Source: Sequoia sempervirens
Taxonomy: Eukaryota > Streptophyta > Pinopsida > Cupressales > Cupressaceae
Assembly (NCBI GenBank): GCA_007258455.2
Contig: VDFB02187482.1
Span: 124,001-188,000 of the forward strand
Length of the DNA stretch: 64,000 nt
Reading direction: 5' to 3'
How positions within the stretch are numbered: the first letter of the stretch is position 1; each line of letters begins with the position of its first letter. Below the pieces are notes generated by a model that was not told the origin of the DNA, searched no databases, and saw only the letters and a program-made list of their open reading frames with translations. Positions 1 through 10,852 of this stretch are shown one piece after another. A program made the position numbers and the translations under genes.

Positions 1-239
1 CCAAAAATAGAATTTACTAAAAATAGTAAATTCCTGGAAATGCTCAGAAAGCCGAGATGAACATACCACTGCGAAGCTCTCTGAAAACCCAGAAAGAATC
101 CGCCATTGAATCCACTAACTCTGAGCAAGGACATCCTTAAAAATAGGAAACCCTAATTTTACCTTCCGACTAGCCTTCGGGTTTCCAGAAAAAGGCCAAC
201 GGACACTGGAAAGGTCAGGTTCGAGAAGGGGACATTACA
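1..239 (-). mobile_element. gypsy-2 family LTR, 5' end only (LTR-D)
   Basis: This is the first ~240 bases of an LTR read on the minus strand. It begins TGTAATGTCCCC at 239 and matches the starts of the other three family members in the window (6560, 26568 and 30030 ends). It contains the inverted repeat GAATTTACTA/TAGTAAATTC at 10-33. It interrupts the G-element LTR: the sequence resuming at 240 is the same as that at 18953. The probable target duplication AAAAT at 240-244 cannot be confirmed because the other end lies outside the window. Confidence 0.85.
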
Positions 240-2391
240 AAAATCACGCCTTATCATTTTATCTTCATCACCTCACACATATCACCTTGGGCGCATTTAG
301 GACTTGAAGAGGGACATCTAACTTCACCACGCCTAACATTTTGTTTTCATACTTCATACACCTTAGAAATATTCTCTAACACCTACTACCTTACGCGCAT
401 TTGAGACTTGAAGAGGAAATTCAAAATCACGCCTAGCTTTTACCCTTGTATTGACCACGCCTTGAGATATTTTCAACACTTTTTACCCCATTTACCATCT
501 TCCATTCACTTTTACCACCTCAACTTGGGCGCATTTGAGCTAGGCAAGAGGATGACTCTTCAACTTCTGTTTTTTTGTCTTGACTTGACCTCATTTGGGC
601 GCATTTTCATGTAGGTGAAGGATAAGAATTGTTGACTTGTTTGACCCACTTCCCTCTTGGGCGCATTTTAGCCTTGATGGTGGATGAAACCTATAAGCAC
701 GCCTTGGAGTGACCCTTCACCTTCCTCGTTTCGTCTTCACATGCATGCTTTTGCGCGCTTTTCCACCTAGGAGGAGGATGAATTTGTTTGACTTCTTTTG
801 ACTTGTTTGCAAACTTGGCGCATTTAACCCCAGCTGCAGGATGGGTGCATTTGGAGGGTGGTGGAGGATAACCTCAACACTTAGAATATTTTCCAACTTT
901 CCTTCTTCAAGGTGGGCACATTTTGGCCTAGCTACTGGATGAAAATTGTTGACCGCTTTGACTCACTTCTCCCTTGGGCGCATTTTGGGCATGGTGGAGG
1001 ATAACCTCTCATACTTCGAATTTTTCCATGCTTCTTCATCTACTTGGGCGCATTTTGCCATGGCTGCAGGATGGAGTTCCAGACTTAAAACTTTTTCCTC
1101 ATTTTCGCTAGCTTTCATGCCCTGCTATTTATAGTAAGCCCTTTGATTTTTGCACCTCTGAGGCTCGGAACGACTTGAAATTTTAAACACTGCATCCTCA
1201 TGACCTTGTTGTCCTGTCGACACTGCCATTTTTGGCTGACCTGCTATTTATAGCCCATTTCTGAAGATGATTTACTATAAATAGTAATTGCTTGCTTCTG
1301 ATAGCTCCACTGCTCCGATTGACTTGAAATTTGAATGAGGCGCTCCTCACCACGTGACCTGTCTGTTGACATCAACGCATGCACTTGACTTGCTATTTTT
1401 AGCCTGTTTCCAAATTGACTTACTATAAATAGTAAGTGCTCTGTTTGACTTGAAATTTTACCAGCAGATAGCCTGAAGGATGCTGATCGCAATGGTTTAC
1501 ACCGGTTTTCGAAAATTTTTACTTCTTACCCCTCCTTTTAGGTCCCGAAGCAGGAAACCCTAATTTGCTCTGCATGCGTATCAAATGTTCTCTGTTTGTC
1601 TTCGTTTCTGCTGCATTGCGATCAGCTCGTGATTCTGAATTGCTGGGAAGTGGCTGCCAGGACACACCTGCTAAAAATAGTAAGTTCCTTACTGAGTGAT
1701 TATCCTCATTTGCATGTCACACCACTGCGTAGGTCTCGAAAAACCCATCAGGAATCATCCGACATGCAAAAGAAACCCTGACATGCAAACCCTAAAAATA
1801 GCCTCGGAAGACCGAATTCTGAAAGTTGTCATCTCGTTTTGCATGTTATATCATTGCGAAGGTCTCGAAAAACCCAGAAGGAATATGCAGACATGCAAAG
1901 AAAAACTCTGCATTTGAGCCCTGAAATTTTCTCCGGAAGCTGGACTGCTAAAAATAGAAAGTTGTCTGTTTTCGCTCAAATTTTGCACGCAAGCAGCCTG
2001 ATGTGCTCTGAATGTCGTGTGATTGTCGGAATCTCAAAAATGCTGACGAATTGCCTGTAATTTCACACTTACTAAAAATAGTAAGTACCTCAGAATCTAA
2101 TGAAACTTGCTGAAAGCCTATTGAAAGCACACTGACAATAATGTTAAGCTCAATTTTCAATTTATTCACTTTATTCGACCTTGGATTGACCAGGAAAGAT
2201 GAAACCCTAATTTTTTTAGACTTGGTCAATTTTATGTTTAAGCTCAAAGACGGGCGCAATCCTCGAAAGGAAGACATCAGAAAAGAGACAGAGGGAGAGA
2301 AAGAGAGAAAAACCCAAGCCAAAAGACAAGAATGGAGCAAAAATTAGGGGGTCCCCATTTGAATGGGGCGATGTGTGAAAAGGTCACAACA
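240..2391 (-). mobile_element. G element 3' LTR, first ~2.15 kb
   Basis: Nearly identical to 18953-21355. Read on the minus strand it begins TGTTGTGACC. It holds several short units with a GGGCGCATTT core spaced about 60-130 bases apart (240-1100), TTACTA...TAGTAA inverted repeats near 1271, 1428 and 2068, and two copies of a module with the core AAAACCC(A)...GGAAT (near 1710-1760 and 1850-1890). The 128-base unit that is triplicated in the other LTR is single here. No gene is recognised; the small open frames are shadows. Confidence 0.75.
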
Positions 2392-2393
2392 TC

Positions 2394-2405
2394 TGGCGAC
2401 TCCAC
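2394..2405 (+). other. primer-binding-site-like motif abutting LTR (plus-strand sense)
   Basis: TGGCGACTCCAC begins two bases after the LTR terminus CAACA. It starts with TGG, as expected for pairing to a tRNA 3' CCA end, and resembles primer sites I recall from Ogre/Tat-type plant elements. It would imply a plus-strand element, against the minus-strand orientation of gag-pol, so its role is unresolved. Confidence 0.35.
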
Positions 2406-2408
2406 GGG

Positions 2409-2428
2409 AAAGTGTTGAAAAACACTTT
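2409..2428 (+). other. 8-bp hairpin with GAAA tetraloop
   Basis: AAAGTGTT (2409-2416) and AACACTTT (2421-2428) are exact complements around GAAA. In plus-sense RNA the loop is a GNRA tetraloop. The location just after the LTR and the primer-site-like motif is where retroelement leaders often fold. Confidence 0.55.
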
Positions 2429-2635
2429 AAGAATTGAACCTTGGTTAATCTTCCTCAAACCATCATAAACAAAGGACACTTACTCAAAAGGGGAGAAGAA
2501 TCCGATATTCGGTCAGAACACTTTCATCTAAGACCCCGTGAGTGTGTGCATTCGTTCCATCTCTAAACCATCTCGACTTCCAGAATCGGTCGCAGCAGGT
2601 TATATAAATATCTTAACTTCAAAAGCATTATGGAC

Positions 2636-2744
2636 ATTGCCTCGTTGCCAGTCAGGCGTCCATAGCCCCGACGAGGTTATTGCTACAATTCTCACGAATA
2701 TTGCTCCACTGCCGGCCGGGCGTCCATAGCCCCGGTGGAGTTAC
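2636..2744. other. two tandem stem-loop units with compensatory changes
   Basis: Two units share the core GGCGTCCATAGCCCCG, preceded by TTGC and followed by GTTA. Unit 1 has outer arms CTCGT (2641-2645) and ACGAG (2671-2675). Unit 2 has TCCAC (2705-2709) and GTGGA (2735-2739). Four of five arm positions differ between the units, yet each pair of arms is perfectly complementary. The same units could fold in either strand's RNA. Confidence 0.65.
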
Positions 2745-3390
2745 TCGTATGTTCCCAAAACCAATATTTCATAATATTTCTCTTTCATTTCTCATTTTCT
2801 TTCTTTTTCTTTCAAGATATTTCTTTTGAGCACATTTTCCTTTCTTCATTTGATTTCTTCGTCAATTCCTCAATTGGCTGGCAAGCAATGAAGCCTCCAA
2901 TGGGTTTGAGAATTGTAGTGGTGCTGAAGCAAGATGTAAGATTTTCACCTGCCAAAACCTTTCCCAAGAAACCCAAAATGACTCAGAATGGAGATAGGTA
3001 AGATATTTAGGATCTTTAGACTCGTGTGTTAAGACACATTAACGGGTTAACCTCCCGAGACGAGTTCAATCTCAAACTGGATGATGACAAGAAGAAAACA
3101 ACCTTAGTCTTTTTCAAAAATTTATGCAAATTCCAGTAGGAAGAAACCATATTGTGGAGATTATAACCATCATCACCCCCTTCGCAATGGGAAAAACCCT
3201 AAAATTCTTGCCCATTCCAAACCAAAAGCACTTGAGCGGACAACTCAAGGGACAGAACGCCAAACCAAAAACCCAGAGGGCAACAAACCAAAACCAAAAC
3301 GAAAGAAAACAGGAAATCAAACGGAAAGCAAAAGAACGGGAAAGCAAACCCTAATCTAACTATGTTACAAGAAGGTTTCCCGGAGAGAAC

Positions 3391-4344
3391 CTAGGACTGG
3401 AAATAATGCTTGAGGAACTGTCTGTTGACGGGCAACGGGACATTCTCCCCTGTCAATGTACGCAATCTAAATGCATTATCTCCAAGGATTTCAGAAATCT
3501 GATATGGGCCCAACCACAATTTGTCAAACTTGTCGTGATCTCCTTTCTTCTCGTGGGCCTTGTCCCAGTATAAAACCAAGTCAGAAATCCTGAACGACTT
3601 GATCTTAGCTTGTTTATCAAACCATCTTTTCACCACCGCTTGGTGTTTTGCCAAATTTTCAAGAGCTTCATCCCTTTTCTCTTCGAGGTGCATCAACTGA
3701 GACAGTCTTGTCTGAACTTGATCCTCTCCTTCGAGGTATTCTTGAATGAACTGGAGAGTTGGGATCCTTAGCTGGACTGGAAAAACCGGATCCTGTCCGT
3801 AGACCAAATGGTATGGAGATGTTTCCAAGGAACTCTTCGTTCTTATCCTGTCCGCCCATAGAGCGAACCTCAGCTGCGTGTGCCAATCTTTTGGATTCTT
3901 ATCCAACAACTTCTTAATGGCGTTCAGTAAATTCTTGTTTGTGGACTTTGCTAGTCCATTCCCTTGCGGATAGTAATTGGAGGAAAACTTTAGTGTAATT
4001 CCATATTCAAAGGCCCAGTTGGAAAACTTCAGCGAGGAGAAGGCTGAACCGTTGTCGCTGACTAGGACATGGGGGCATCCAAATCTTGTCACAATGTTCT
4101 CCTCAAGGAATCTGATAACCACATCTGACGTGCACTGCTTCAAGGCCTCAGCTTCTGTCCATTTGGTGCAGTAGTCTGTCGTTGTCAAAATATATCTATG
4201 CTGTCCTGATGACGGTGGATTGATCATACCAATAAAATCTAATCCCCACTTGGCGAAAGGTCTAACCTTAATCACTGGTTGTAAAGGCATGGCAGGATGC
4301 CTTCCTCTATTTGCCGCTGTCTGACAGACGTGACAAGCTTTCAC
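3391..4344 (-). pseudogene. G element integrase (catalytic core and C-terminal region)
   Basis: Integrase of a Ty3/gypsy element, which inserts the cDNA copy into host DNA. After a CHVC zinc pair the frame carries the core motifs: the first catalytic Asp in WGLDFIG, the second in VSDNGSAF, and the family segment YPQGNGLA followed by STNKNL. At the usual catalytic Glu position the residue is Lys (NGLAKS), a single G-to-A change that should inactivate the enzyme. The C-terminal portion (YWDKAHEKKGDHDKFDKLW onward) resembles the SH3-like GPY/F region with LGPY. No chromodomain follows. The frame continues from the RNase H frame across a stop near 4375. Confidence 0.85.
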
Positions 4345-4374
4345 ATGTTCATATGTGTCTTTGAAAAGCGTGGG

Positions 4375-5106
4375 CTAATAATATCCAACCCTTAGAATTT
4401 GATGAGCTGTGGCCAAGCTTCCTCCGTGTCCTGTTCCAAATTTCTCATGGAAGTGTTCCATTAACTGTTTTGCTTCTTGTTTTCCTACACATCTCAAATA
4501 AATACCTTCATAATTCCTTCTGTAAAGAACTGATCCTTGAAGCATAAATCTTTGACTTCTCATTCTTAATGCTCTTCGCTGTACTGGATTCAGGTGGCGA
4601 GGACATCTATGATTCAGCAGGTAATAAATTGTGTCGTCGTACCATTCTCTGGGAGACACTTCCTCTAACACATAAGTCTGTTGTACCAATTCTGGACCAA
4701 CCATTGCAATCGTTTGAGCCAAAGCTTGTCCTCGGACCAATTTCATCGGTTGTATCTCTATATCATACTCTTGCAAAGTGGCGACCCACTTACCTCTTCT
4801 TTCTCCTAACTCATTCTGCATCAACAAAGTTTTCACTGTAGCGTCAGGAACAATTGCATGAACCTTGCTTCTCAAGATGTAATGTCTGAATTTCTTGACG
4901 GCTTTTACTAAAGCGTACGCCTGCTTCTCAATGCTCGGATATCTTAACTCCGCTTCTTTCAAGGGTGAGCTCAGAAAAGCAATTGGGTGCTCATCCTTTT
5001 CTTCGGTCCTTTGGGTCAGCACTGTTGCGCAGGTGTGCTCTGAAGCAAATGAATAAAGATAAAAAGGCTTTGTGTAGTCTGGACTGACCAGCACTGGAGC
5101 GTCCAC
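4375..5106 (-). pseudogene. G element gypsy RNase H and integrase N-terminal segment
   Basis: The frame begins in the RT-RNase H connection (DAPVLVSPDYTKPF), where the first catalytic position of the gypsy RNase H should be LYSDAS-like but reads LYSFAS, so an Asp appears lost. The family segment HPIAFLSSPLKEAELRYPSIEKQA follows. After about residue 130 comes the integrase-side linker with RRNYEGIYLRC and a zinc-binding region with the spacing HFHEKFGTGHGG. A stop separates it from the integrase frame. The C-terminus at about 4375 runs into the histidine/cysteine motif whose cysteines are in the next frame. Confidence 0.8.
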
Positions 5107-6458
5107 TATAGCTTGCTTAATCTCATCAAAAGCCCTCCTAGTTTGTGGGGTCCATTCAACCTTTGCGTCCTTCTTTACATCTCATTTAACAGCCTCACTA
5201 TCTCAGCAAATCCGGTTATAAACTTTCTGACGAAATTGATCTTGCCAAAGAATGATCTCAATTCTTTCTGACTTCCGGGCAAACCAATCCTTGAGATAGC
5301 TTCAATACGCTCAGGGTCAATTGATATGCCTTTTGCCGAGATGACGTGACCCAATAATTTACCCTCTGTGACGCCAAATATACATTTCTTAGCATTCAGA
5401 GAGACACCAAATCTTCTGCATCTCTGAAATATCTTTCTTAAATCTTCAACATGGTCTCCTCATTTCTTTGAGAATACGGTCAAGTCGTCCATGTAAATAA
5501 TTATGCACTTTCCGACAAGGTCTCGAAAGGCGATGTCCATAGCTCGCTGGAAAGTGGCTCCTGCGTTGATTAGGCCGAAAGGCATTCTCCTGTATGCAAA
5601 TGTTCCCCATTTCGTGGTGAACGCTGTCTTCAGTCTGTTTTCTTGTTCAACCATCACCTGGTTATAGCCTGAATATCCGTCCAAGAAGGACATCATTTGT
5701 GAACCATTCACTATCTGCAATACTTCATCCAACGAAGGCAAGTGATAATTATCTTTTTCGGAAGCTCTGTTCAGATTGCGGAAGTCTACACATAACCTTA
5801 TCTCTCCATTCTTCTTTCTGACCGGAACAAGATTGGCGACCCACGTGGAGTGCCTCACTGGAAAAATAATCCTGGCCGAAAGAAGCTTCTTGACCTCCTG
5901 ATAAATCAACGGCTCTAGCAATGGATTTACTGGCCTCTGCCTTTGTCTGAATGGCTTACTGCCTGGCTTTAGTGGTATTGTATGTGTAATCAGTGATGTG
6001 TCATATGTTTTCAAATCTTCATATCCCCAGGCTCTCACCTCTGGAAACTCTTTCATTACCTTCAAGATGCCTTCTTTCTCTTTTGGTGTACAAACCTTCC
6101 CAATAAAAACATTTTTCACTTGTTCATCTGTTCCTAGATTGACAGCTTCACAGTCATTGCCTTGAGTGCTTTGATTTCTGCTCAATTTATCAGTATCAAA
6201 CAGTCTTTCCAACTCAACCATTCCTCTTGGAATGACATTAGTCTTCAAATTCAGGATCCCCTCAGTATCAAATTCAGCTTCTTCGGTCTCCTCTTCATCT
6301 ATGATTTGTGCTTCAAACACACCCGAGCAGGTGAGAAAATCCAGAATCTGTTTATCGTCATCGAACACTTGAAAATTCTTTATGTTATCAGGGATTGCCG
6401 GGGTTGAGACCAACTCTACCGTAAACTTCTTCAACCCTTCCATTGCTAATGGTTCCAA
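5107..6458 (-). pseudogene. G element reverse transcriptase
   Basis: Reverse transcriptase of the Ty3/gypsy type. Visible motifs on the minus strand include PFRQRQRPVNP, LVPVRKKNGEIRLCVDFRNL, SFLDGYSGYNQV, RRMPFGLINAGATFQRAMD, and an intact catalytic YMDD at about 5490. The fingers and palm are uninterrupted from 6458 to 5460. A stop and frame changes then break the thumb and connection region (5460-5107), where GVTEGKLLGHVISAKG-like and LRSFFGKINF-like segments can still be traced. The N-terminal ~130 residues are the linker joining it to the upstream RNase H-like domain. The upstream boundary is the solo LTR at 6560. Confidence 0.88.
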
Positions 6459-6559
6459 CGAGCTAGCAGCTTGTGCTAAAGAGTTTGCAACGGTGTTCTT
6501 GGATCTGTAAACTTGCTTTATGTTGAACGCGTCAAAGCTTTCTATGAGGTCCTAGACTC

Positions 6560-8496
6560 TGTAATGTCCCCTTCTCAAGCCTAACATTTCTAGTGACCGT
6601 TAGCCTTTCTTTGGGAACCCGAAGGCTAGTCGGAAATTAAAATTAGGGTTTCCTAATTTTGAGGAGGTCATTGCTCTGAGATGGTGGATTCAATGGCGGA
6701 TTCCTTCTGGGTTTTCAGAGGGCTTCGCAGTGGTATGATCATCTCGGCATTCGGAGCACTTTTTGGAATTTACTATTTTTAGTAAATTCTATTTTTGGCA
6801 GCTTTCCAGATGAGCTCAGGTTGGTTGACTTTCGGCTTCAGATTGATCAGTTGACTTCATCAGTATCGGCTTCAGGGCACTTTCGGAGAAATAAGTTAAG
6901 TCATTTAAATTAAAAAGTCACGTTTTAATTATTATATTTTAACGTTGACCCTTGGCTTAGAGTTAATGACTTAAGGTTGTTTTAAAAAGGTGGTCATTTG
7001 AGGGTGGCGCCTCATTAATGAATATTTTAATTATTCTAAAGTCTGAGCAAGCTTGTTGAGCGCATTAATTAAAGTATGATATTTATTAAAAATATCAAAT
7101 CAAAAGCTTGAAGGCAAAAGTACGCCCATCATTGAGGAGGATGGGTTTTGACCTAAAAACAGATTTTAGGGTTTTGCGAAGTCAACGGAAGGATTATAAA
7201 GAGGAGTCTTAGTGCATCATTCTTCATCTTTGGACTATGCTAATGTTATGCTGCCGAAATGGTTGCGGGAATTCTTCGAGGAATGAATGCCTCCTAGTCT
7301 GGGCTCGACTTCATGCTTGAAAGATAGCATCTAGTGGAGATTTTAGCATGCTTATGAGTGATTCAATCATTTGTAAGTTTGCCTTTGTTTTTGTGCATTG
7401 TAATCATCATTGTAATTAGTTAGATCTGATTTCAGCATATTAGAGGTATTTCTAAAAGTGCAGATTAGCTACAGCAGATCCACGTTTATATTCATAACTC
7501 AAAAAATACAAAAGAGTTAGTTCTGGGTATTGCATTGATAGTAGTGTCAAGGAAGGGCGAATATTTGTCTCCAATCTTAGATTTTATTGTTGTGTATTTA
7601 ATTTTTAAAGTCAAATCGAATTCTTCAGCTGGGGCCGTACTTTCTCATGCATTGGGAATTGTGCATTTAATTATTTGGAGTGTTTAGAGTCTGTTTCTTC
7701 ATATCATCTTGAGCGCCATTTTGTTGGGAGTCTTGTGGTTTAAGAATCAGGTCATTTGAGCGAGTGGATAGGGAGTTGTGAGCATTTGAAGGTTTTCTTA
7801 AGCTGCTGTTTTTATGAGCATAATACAGATTTGTAAAAAGAACAGAAAACAGAATTAATATTTCCGACTCATTGTGGGAAGTTGATGTGGCCTCTTGAAT
7901 CAAATCAAGGGAATGATTATTGCATTGTAATTGGTGATTATTTCTAGTTCTAATCTCTTGACAAGCATATGCTCTTCATTCTGTAAACTGACAGTAGTAC
8001 TGGCAGTATTTATTGAGCTTTCCAAAATCTATGTTGTAATGCTTTATTTCCTTCGAAGTTATTGTAATAGTTAAGTCTCCGCCCTATGGTAGCTACTTTC
8101 CCATCTTGGGTCAGCAAGCACATTCTGGGTGTCGAGCTCTTTCCTGTTTTCAGCATTTCATTTCAAGCTTTGTTTCCTGTAATCACTCCGTCATATGGTC
8201 GCCCCTCACTCCGCATTGGATTGGGTAGCACATACTTGACGTCGAGTTCCTTTCTGTACTTAGCGTAGAGGACCCTCTGACCAATGCTCACCATCATCGG
8301 TGCCATTCTGGTTAGAGTTTCAGCATAAGCAATTTCATTTAGATCCTCTGACCAATGCTCGCCATCATCGGCGCCATTCAGGTTAGAGTTGCTTTCCTGC
8401 ACGTTTTGGTTTATCCATCTAACCTTAACGGGTGCACTGTTTGTAATTGGAAATCTGTTATTTGAAAAACGAAAAAATTTGGCTCGGAATATTCCA
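6560..8496 (+). mobile_element. gypsy-2 family solo LTR (LTR-A) inside G
   Basis: A 1937-bp LTR runs from TGTAATGTCCCC to GAATATTCCA and is flanked by the 5-bp target duplication GACTC (6555-6559 and 8497-8501). It splits one RNase H-like domain of G, whose reading frame resumes on both sides, so it inserted after G. A TATAAA at 7195-7200 lies in the expected sense. It contains the TTTACTA...TAGTAAA inverted repeat near 6767-6789. No internal region is present, so it is a solo LTR produced by LTR-LTR recombination. Confidence 0.95.
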
Positions 8497-8501
8497 GACT
8501 C

Positions 8502-10254
8502 TATTTCGATAACGGCTCAATCTCTTGTCGTGGCAGGCGAACTGCTTCCTCACTTGGCGGACCACGATGCCAGAATCCCCAATGGCGTGTACAATCTTGG
8601 CTCCCTTCTGAATTGCAAGGAGCAATCCGTGAATCAAGGATTCATACTTAGTAACATTATTGGTGCATGAGAACTGGAGCCTATAGGCACCCAAATAAGC
8701 TTCTCCTGTCGGGCTAACTAATTCAAACCCTGCTCCATTTCCTTTCTTTGACTTTGATCCATCGAACCTCAAAGTCCATACTTGATCCACGGCAAGAGTG
8801 CTGGGGGATTGAGCATGTGTATCCTCTTGATTACATACCTCTGGAACCTTTCCTTCAATCTTTGACCGAGTTGTATCATCTTCTATAAGCTCCTCTATTA
8901 AGACACTGTTTTCTTCATTCATCTTCTCATGTCCTTGCAGTGAAGTTTTTGGGACGAGCCTTGCAACTTGTTCTAATGCCACTTTGCACATGGCACAAGT
9001 GATCTCGGAATGAAACGCTTCGTGTATTCTGCACCAGTTGGGAAGCAGCAAATTCTTGATGGAAGCATCTTTTCCCAACTCCGTTTCCTGTTTCACACTG
9101 TTAAGGACAAAATCCCTGAAGTTTTCAAAAGTTCCTCCACCTTCACTATCACTTGAGTCACTTTCAATCAAAACTTCCGTGGAAGTGGTGGTGTCTTCTA
9201 AACATTTCCTTTCACTTGGAGCTTGCAGCATCAATACTTCTTGCTTGACAGGCCTATATGAGCCTAAGTCAGTCTCTATAAACATTATCTCATTATCGTC
9301 ACCATACTCAGTGATCATCAATTTAAGCCTCGGTGTGCTTTCGATCTTGATTTGATTTGGGACTCCCTTCCATGGAAGCCACATGTGGGAGAAATCAGTC
9401 GCAATGTACCCATTCAACTTTCTGGCCCAGTCTCTGCTTAGCAACATGCCATACCCATCCGGTATATCAACTACTGATATGTCGATACAGCTATGAATTC
9501 GGGGATCAGCTGACAACTGCATATGAATATTATTCAACTCCCCAACAACTGGTACTTCAGTCTTGTCAAGCTGAGTCACCTTCTTTGTGGTCTGTAGCGG
9601 GACTATACCCAACCTTTGACACACCCTCAATGGCATGACGTTGCTAGAAGCACCGGAATCAATCAAACAATTATGTAACAACTTCCCAAATATTCTAACT
9701 GACACCAAGAATGGGGCTGGTTCGTCTTTCCCCTGATAGAATACTACTGGTTTCCTCTTTTCCTCAATAGGAGTATTCTTCTTTTCATTTCTTTGGCCTA
9801 TTGGAATTTGATTGCTCTGGGCAACCTTTTGTGTTTGCTCTTGCTTTTGCTCTGTGGGCAAATTGAACTTGACTCTCCTTTTATCTTCAGTTTTCGGCTT
9901 CTCAGGCTCACTTGAAGTTCCTTGTACCATTCCCACAAAGCCTTGGGACTGTTGTGGAGTCTCCCAAGCGTTGAATGGCGCATGAGGCACCTCTTCTACC
10001 ATGTTTGCGCTCTGTGTGGGACGGGGCTGTGTGTTGACTGGAGGACTTCTAGATGAACTAGGTGCTTCTTGAGATGTACTCTTTACAGCAGGGGTCTCGT
10101 AAAGGCTTCCCAAAATTGTATCTCTAACTTCTGAGATCTTCATCAACTCATACAAGGGAAGACTGACCTTTATCTTCTTCACTTCCTCTAGCACATAGGA
10201 ACTTAATCTTTTCATATCATCTCTTGGGAGATTGTCCTTTTGAAGACGCTGCAT
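8502..10254 (-). pseudogene. G element protease and archaeal-type RNase H (order PR-aRNH-RT)
   Basis: The frame first has a linker found in Tat-like polyproteins (VSLPLYELMKISEVRDTIL). A retroviral-type aspartic protease follows, with catalytic DSGASSNVMP and flap-side DIPDGYGMLLSRDW. A Cys/His cluster (WCRIHEAFHSEITCAMC) comes next. The last ~120 residues form an RNase H fold of the archaeal type: FDGSKSKKGNGAG, TNNVTKYESL, and GDSGIVVRQV supply Asp, Glu and Asp of the catalytic set. The domain continues beyond the solo LTR (6559-6460, SKNTVANSLAQAAS), where the last catalytic Asp of the usual ADALA motif reads Asn. The codon at the insertion point is TAG. Tat elements are known for an additional RNase H; here it lies between protease and RT. 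Confidence 0.85.
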
Positions 10255-10296
10255 TAACTGGATAGGCTGCTGGACGGTCTGCTGTCCATTTCTATT

Positions 10297-10850
10297 CTAC
10301 ATCACATTTTGTTGCCTATATTCTGGAGAATCCCGAGGCAAATTTGGATTGTTGCTTGCGTTGGGATTTGGCGGAGTTGCAAAATTATTCGGAGGAATTG
10401 AGGACGTCAAAGGCTCTTTTTGATGATAAGTCCTCTGGTACACTTTGGGTGGTGCTCCTCCGGAGGTCTGAAATGCTTGCACCTCTCTTCTCCCTTCTAC
10501 CAAAACACTATTGTTGAGAGGTGGAAAAACGTAGTTACCTTGATCAAGTGGCTCTTCTGAATAACTGTCTTGAACCTCTGAATACATTTGAGCTTCTGAA
10601 TAAACTTGAGCTTCTTTGCAAACTTGAGTGTCTGGCGCCTCCACGGGACCATTCGCCGAAGCTGGTGGAAATCTGTGATTGACTTCTGGTGGCGCGTAGC
10701 TTTGATATTCAGGCACGACATTGACGTTTTCTAGGATTAGTGCCTGACCGTATCTTTGTACTGGGACAATCTCATATCCGGTAGTCGGAGGATTCTCAGT
10801 ACCCTCCGTGCTCTTTACTTCTCCTTTGAAGATATCAGCAGCAACTTGAA
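10297..10850 (-). pseudogene. G element gag-pro linker
   Basis: A proline-, glutamate- and asparagine-rich low-complexity stretch with repeated EAQVYSEAQMYSEVQ-type units. It connects the gag frame (after a shift near 10853) to the protease frame (after a TAG near 10295). The sequence reads on in the same direction and no start codon is needed, so it is treated as part of one interrupted polyprotein. No enzyme motif is seen. Confidence 0.6.
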
Positions 10851-10852
10851 AT

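Larger units (their letters stand above)
2392..3390 (-). other. G element 3' untranslated internal region
   Basis: About 1 kb lies between the integrase stop and the 3' LTR with no credible coding frame. It holds a purine-rich run on the minus strand (2778-2813), two tandem stem-loops (2636-2744), an 8-bp hairpin with a GAAA loop (2409-2428), and a primer-site-like motif on the plus strand next to the LTR. A clear polypurine tract directly abutting the LTR is not visible. Confidence 0.6.

Noticed and set aside
240..1100. CRISPR-like array of GGGCGCATTT repeats
   Set aside because: Repeats are short and diverged, spacers are related to one another, and this is plant LTR sequence.
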